Shown here: one piece after another, positions 61,901 to 64,000 of the stretch
Layout: each line of letters opens with the position of its first letter
How positions within the stretch are numbered: the first letter of the stretch is position 1
Assembly: GCA_035582835.1 (NCBI GenBank)
Contig: JAYKAV010002442.1
Coordinates: 451,396 to 515,395, forward strand
Source of the DNA: Phoebastria nigripes
Lineage: Eukaryota > Chordata > Aves > Procellariiformes > Diomedeidae
DNA: 64,000 nucleotides
Direction of reading: 5' to 3'
Program-made: the position numbers and the translations under genes
Notes under the pieces: model-generated
What the model was told of the DNA's origin: nothing
Databases searched by the model: none
Seen by the model: only the letters and a program-made list of their open reading frames with translations

Positions 61901-62045
61901 CATTGCCGTCACTGGAGGGACCACGCAGCTTCACAATCATACGGTGAATGCATTGCCTCCAGCTGCTGGAAGTGGCTCAACAAGCGGCAAAATACCACTG
62001 ACTAAGCCCTTGCTTCAAAGCACCACACCAGCAATGGGGCTGGAT
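55668..62045 (+). CDS. ATF6: ATF6 (alpha), N-terminal seven exons, continues past the window
   Basis: Coding exons 55668-55737, 55828-55904, 57704-57791, 58127-58221, 58716-58839, 59083-59289 and 61825-62045 join in phase to encode 294 residues; the last exon ends in phase 0 at ...MGLD before GTAAGT. ATF6 is an ER-membrane transcription factor whose N-terminal half is cut free during the unfolded-protein response. The part present is the transactivation region. The acidic [13 protein letters not shown] block corresponds to the known VN8 activation motif. [13 protein letters not shown] carries a sumoylation-type VKTE, and Ser-rich, Gln-rich and Pro-rich stretches follow ([32 protein letters not shown]). 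These match ATF6 alpha, not ATF6B. The first 49 residues are short and quite different from the human start. The bZIP, membrane span and lumenal sensor lie beyond the window. Confidence 0.94.
61626..61644 (+). repeat. Short (TTTG)n microsatellite in ATF6 intron 6
   Basis: About four to five TTTG units in an AT-rich intron about 180 bases before exon 7. No function is implied. Confidence 0.8.
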
Positions 62046-64000
62046 GTAAGTTCTGACTGTGTGATGATAGCTAATAACCAAAGCCTGGAAACAGTTTTCA
62101 GTTACCTGCATGTGGGATATAATGGGAGAACCAGGTCACTTTGGAGTCTCAGGAAGACAGAGCTGTAGTTGGGCTCGTCTAATAGGGTTTCTAACAGTAA
62201 ACAGGGAATTCGGCAGCTTGGCAAAGGATGGGGAGGAACAGCTTGGTATCTGCTGGCCTGCCTGGAGTTGCAGACCAGGTATGCAAGCATTGTGGCAGAA
62301 GACAGTGCTGATACACTTTTTCCTTGGCTTGTCTTCTCAACTGCAAGCTCTCAATGGCTGGAGCTGTCTTACATACAGGAAGATTTGATGTGTCTGATTT
62401 TTGATTAGTGCTAAACCATTTTTCTAATCCATATAAAAAACCCACTCCTTTGGAAGTAGATGAATTAGAAATGTCAGCAGGAGGCCTGATTCTTTTTCCA
62501 TCCCCTATATCTCCCCAGATTTTACTCCCGATTTTTAGAAACTTCAGGTATTGAGTTTCATATGATCCTGATCTCTTCAGGCTCCCTTTTGGTCATACAC
62601 TGAATGAGTAGAAAAGGGGTAAGCTCTCAAAAGTCACTGCGCAAATAAGTAAGTTTTTCCACAGTAGCTCACAGTAAGCAGTAGGTGTAAACAGAAATAG
62701 CTTTTGAGATGTGTGGGATTTTTTCCCCCTTCAGCTTTGACATCTTAACTAGCTAGCAGGCTGGGTGTTAACTTGATTTAGTTCCTAGTAGTTTGGAGCT
62801 GCTTTGGTTGCATTTTGTTGTACAAAGGAAGGCACGGTTGTGGAAAGTACCAAAGCTTCTTGTTTGTGGCTTTTAAACTCTCATGGTGGTGTTCTCCAGT
62901 GTGGTATTCCAAGTGCAGTTGTTGTGAGCTGAGGGTCCTATCGCATCTCTCAGTGTGAGGGAGAAAACACTGGTGTCCATTCACATGAAATTCTGCAGTA
63001 TAGTTAGCAGTGCAGGACACTGTTTCTCAAAGGCATGTGCCTTCTGGCTTCTTTGGAGGGATATTGTTGTACGGTTTCCTAGTGTCTGAGAATTGCCGCT
63101 CATGCTTGATGTTAAATTTTCCTCACTATTTTTGTTTGTGTGTGGGCGGCATTTTTAAATGAAAAATTATTTGCTACAAATAATTCAGCAGCCAGACTGC
63201 AATGGAAACCTAATCTTGAATTTGTGAGAAGCTAACAAAGGTCTGTCAGTAGACGGTCCAGTTAAGAGCGCTGCATTTTTAAATGATAATTGCCTGCCAT
63301 GCAAAGCCAAACTGAAGAGACCTGTCAGCAGTCATTAGATTTGTGACTCCCTGGCAATCAGGACTTGCCATTGTCTGAATATAAGGTTTAATTGACAAAA
63401 CCCCCTTATTGTCATCACGCTTCATACACACATCTGTGACAGTCAGTAGTCAAATGTGTAGCTGGGGTAATGAATAGCTGTTTGTTTTGAACGATGGTTG
63501 TGTGGGTATTTCCACCTGAAGCTGTTTTAGGGAGGCAGTTTTAAGACTTGGTATCAGCCTAAATGCTGCACATTTTACCTGTGTTTATTGAAACATGAAA
63601 AAATAGTGGCAACTGCTCTTTGGCACATACTGTGAAATTGCACTTTGAAAAAGAACAAATGTTTCAGGATGCAGCTGGTGCCAGCAGGGTTAAAACATCT
63701 TGTGACTGCTGTAGACGCCATATGTGGCGCCCAGAGCTGCACAGATGTAGCTGTCATTTGAGCTCTGTAACACGTGTTTTTGTTTGCTAATCTAAGCAGA
63801 TGTTGCAGGATAAAAAGAAACACTTTCTTCTGGGCTTAGGAGGGATGAACTGTTAGCTTAACACTCACTCCGTGCAATGGATTAGACTGAGATTGTCTGA
63901 TAGCAAGCTGTACGTGTGAAGCCCTACGTTGTGCTTGTCGTGATGGCACGCATTTATGCAGCTTGCCAGCTGCGGGGAAGTGCCAGGCTTTCAATGCGGT
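62046..64000 (+). other. ATF6: ATF6 intron 7 (5' part) with a candidate conserved element
   Basis: No exon is visible to the end of the window; the next expected exon would encode the basic region of the bZIP. The segment at about 63140-63460 is CpG-poor, AT-rich and full of TAAT/ATTA-like words without being a simple repeat, resembling a conserved non-coding element. No repeat family was recognised here. Confidence 0.4.

Overview
The window is vertebrate nuclear DNA and almost certainly avian. It carries a CR1 retrotransposon tail with the bird-type repeated AGAATCAT terminus, a short piece matching a common avian LTR start, compact introns and GC-rich gene flanks. Isolated single N bases indicate a draft assembly. 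No viral, plasmid, tRNA, rRNA or CRISPR feature was recognised.

Layout: (1) 1-6990 is non-coding DNA upstream of RGS4. (2) RGS4 (+, 7234-12636, five coding exons) has a TATA promoter and a 3' UTR ending near 14319. (3) RGS5 (-, 29012-18726, five coding exons) faces RGS4 tail to tail. Coding exon 1, exon 3 and exon 4 are the same length in both genes, the mark of an old duplication. (4) 29125-34360 has no complete gene, but it holds one isolated exon-like reading frame (32956-33109, -) that I cannot name. (5) A complete HTATIP2/TIP30-type gene (-, 36938-34661, five exons) starts in a CpG island. (6) A single-exon gene (+, 38455-39522) encodes a PI-PLC X-domain protein of the bacterial-like type with all recognisable catalytic residues. 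(7) 39800-44870 is non-coding as far as I can see. (8) P-selectin SELP (+, about 44879-54864) has signal, C-type lectin, EGF, eleven CCP/sushi exons, transmembrane and cytoplasmic exons. Seven of the CCP exons form a young tandem array, and the second CCP exon carries an in-frame TAG. (9) The first seven exons of ATF6 (+, from 55668) follow directly; the bZIP, membrane and lumenal parts lie beyond the window.

Functionally this is a chromosomal neighbourhood, not a pathway: two G-protein GTPase-activating proteins, an NADPH-binding SDR-like regulator, a putative phosphoinositide-cleaving enzyme, a vascular adhesion receptor and an ER-stress transcription factor. RGS4, RGS5, SELP and ATF6 belong to the human 1q23-q24 group but are packed here in a different order. 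An HTATIP2-type gene and the PI-PLC gene sit between them. The points most worth following are the SELP CCP amplification with its nonsense exon, the non-mammalian PI-PLC gene, and the orphan exon at 33 kb.
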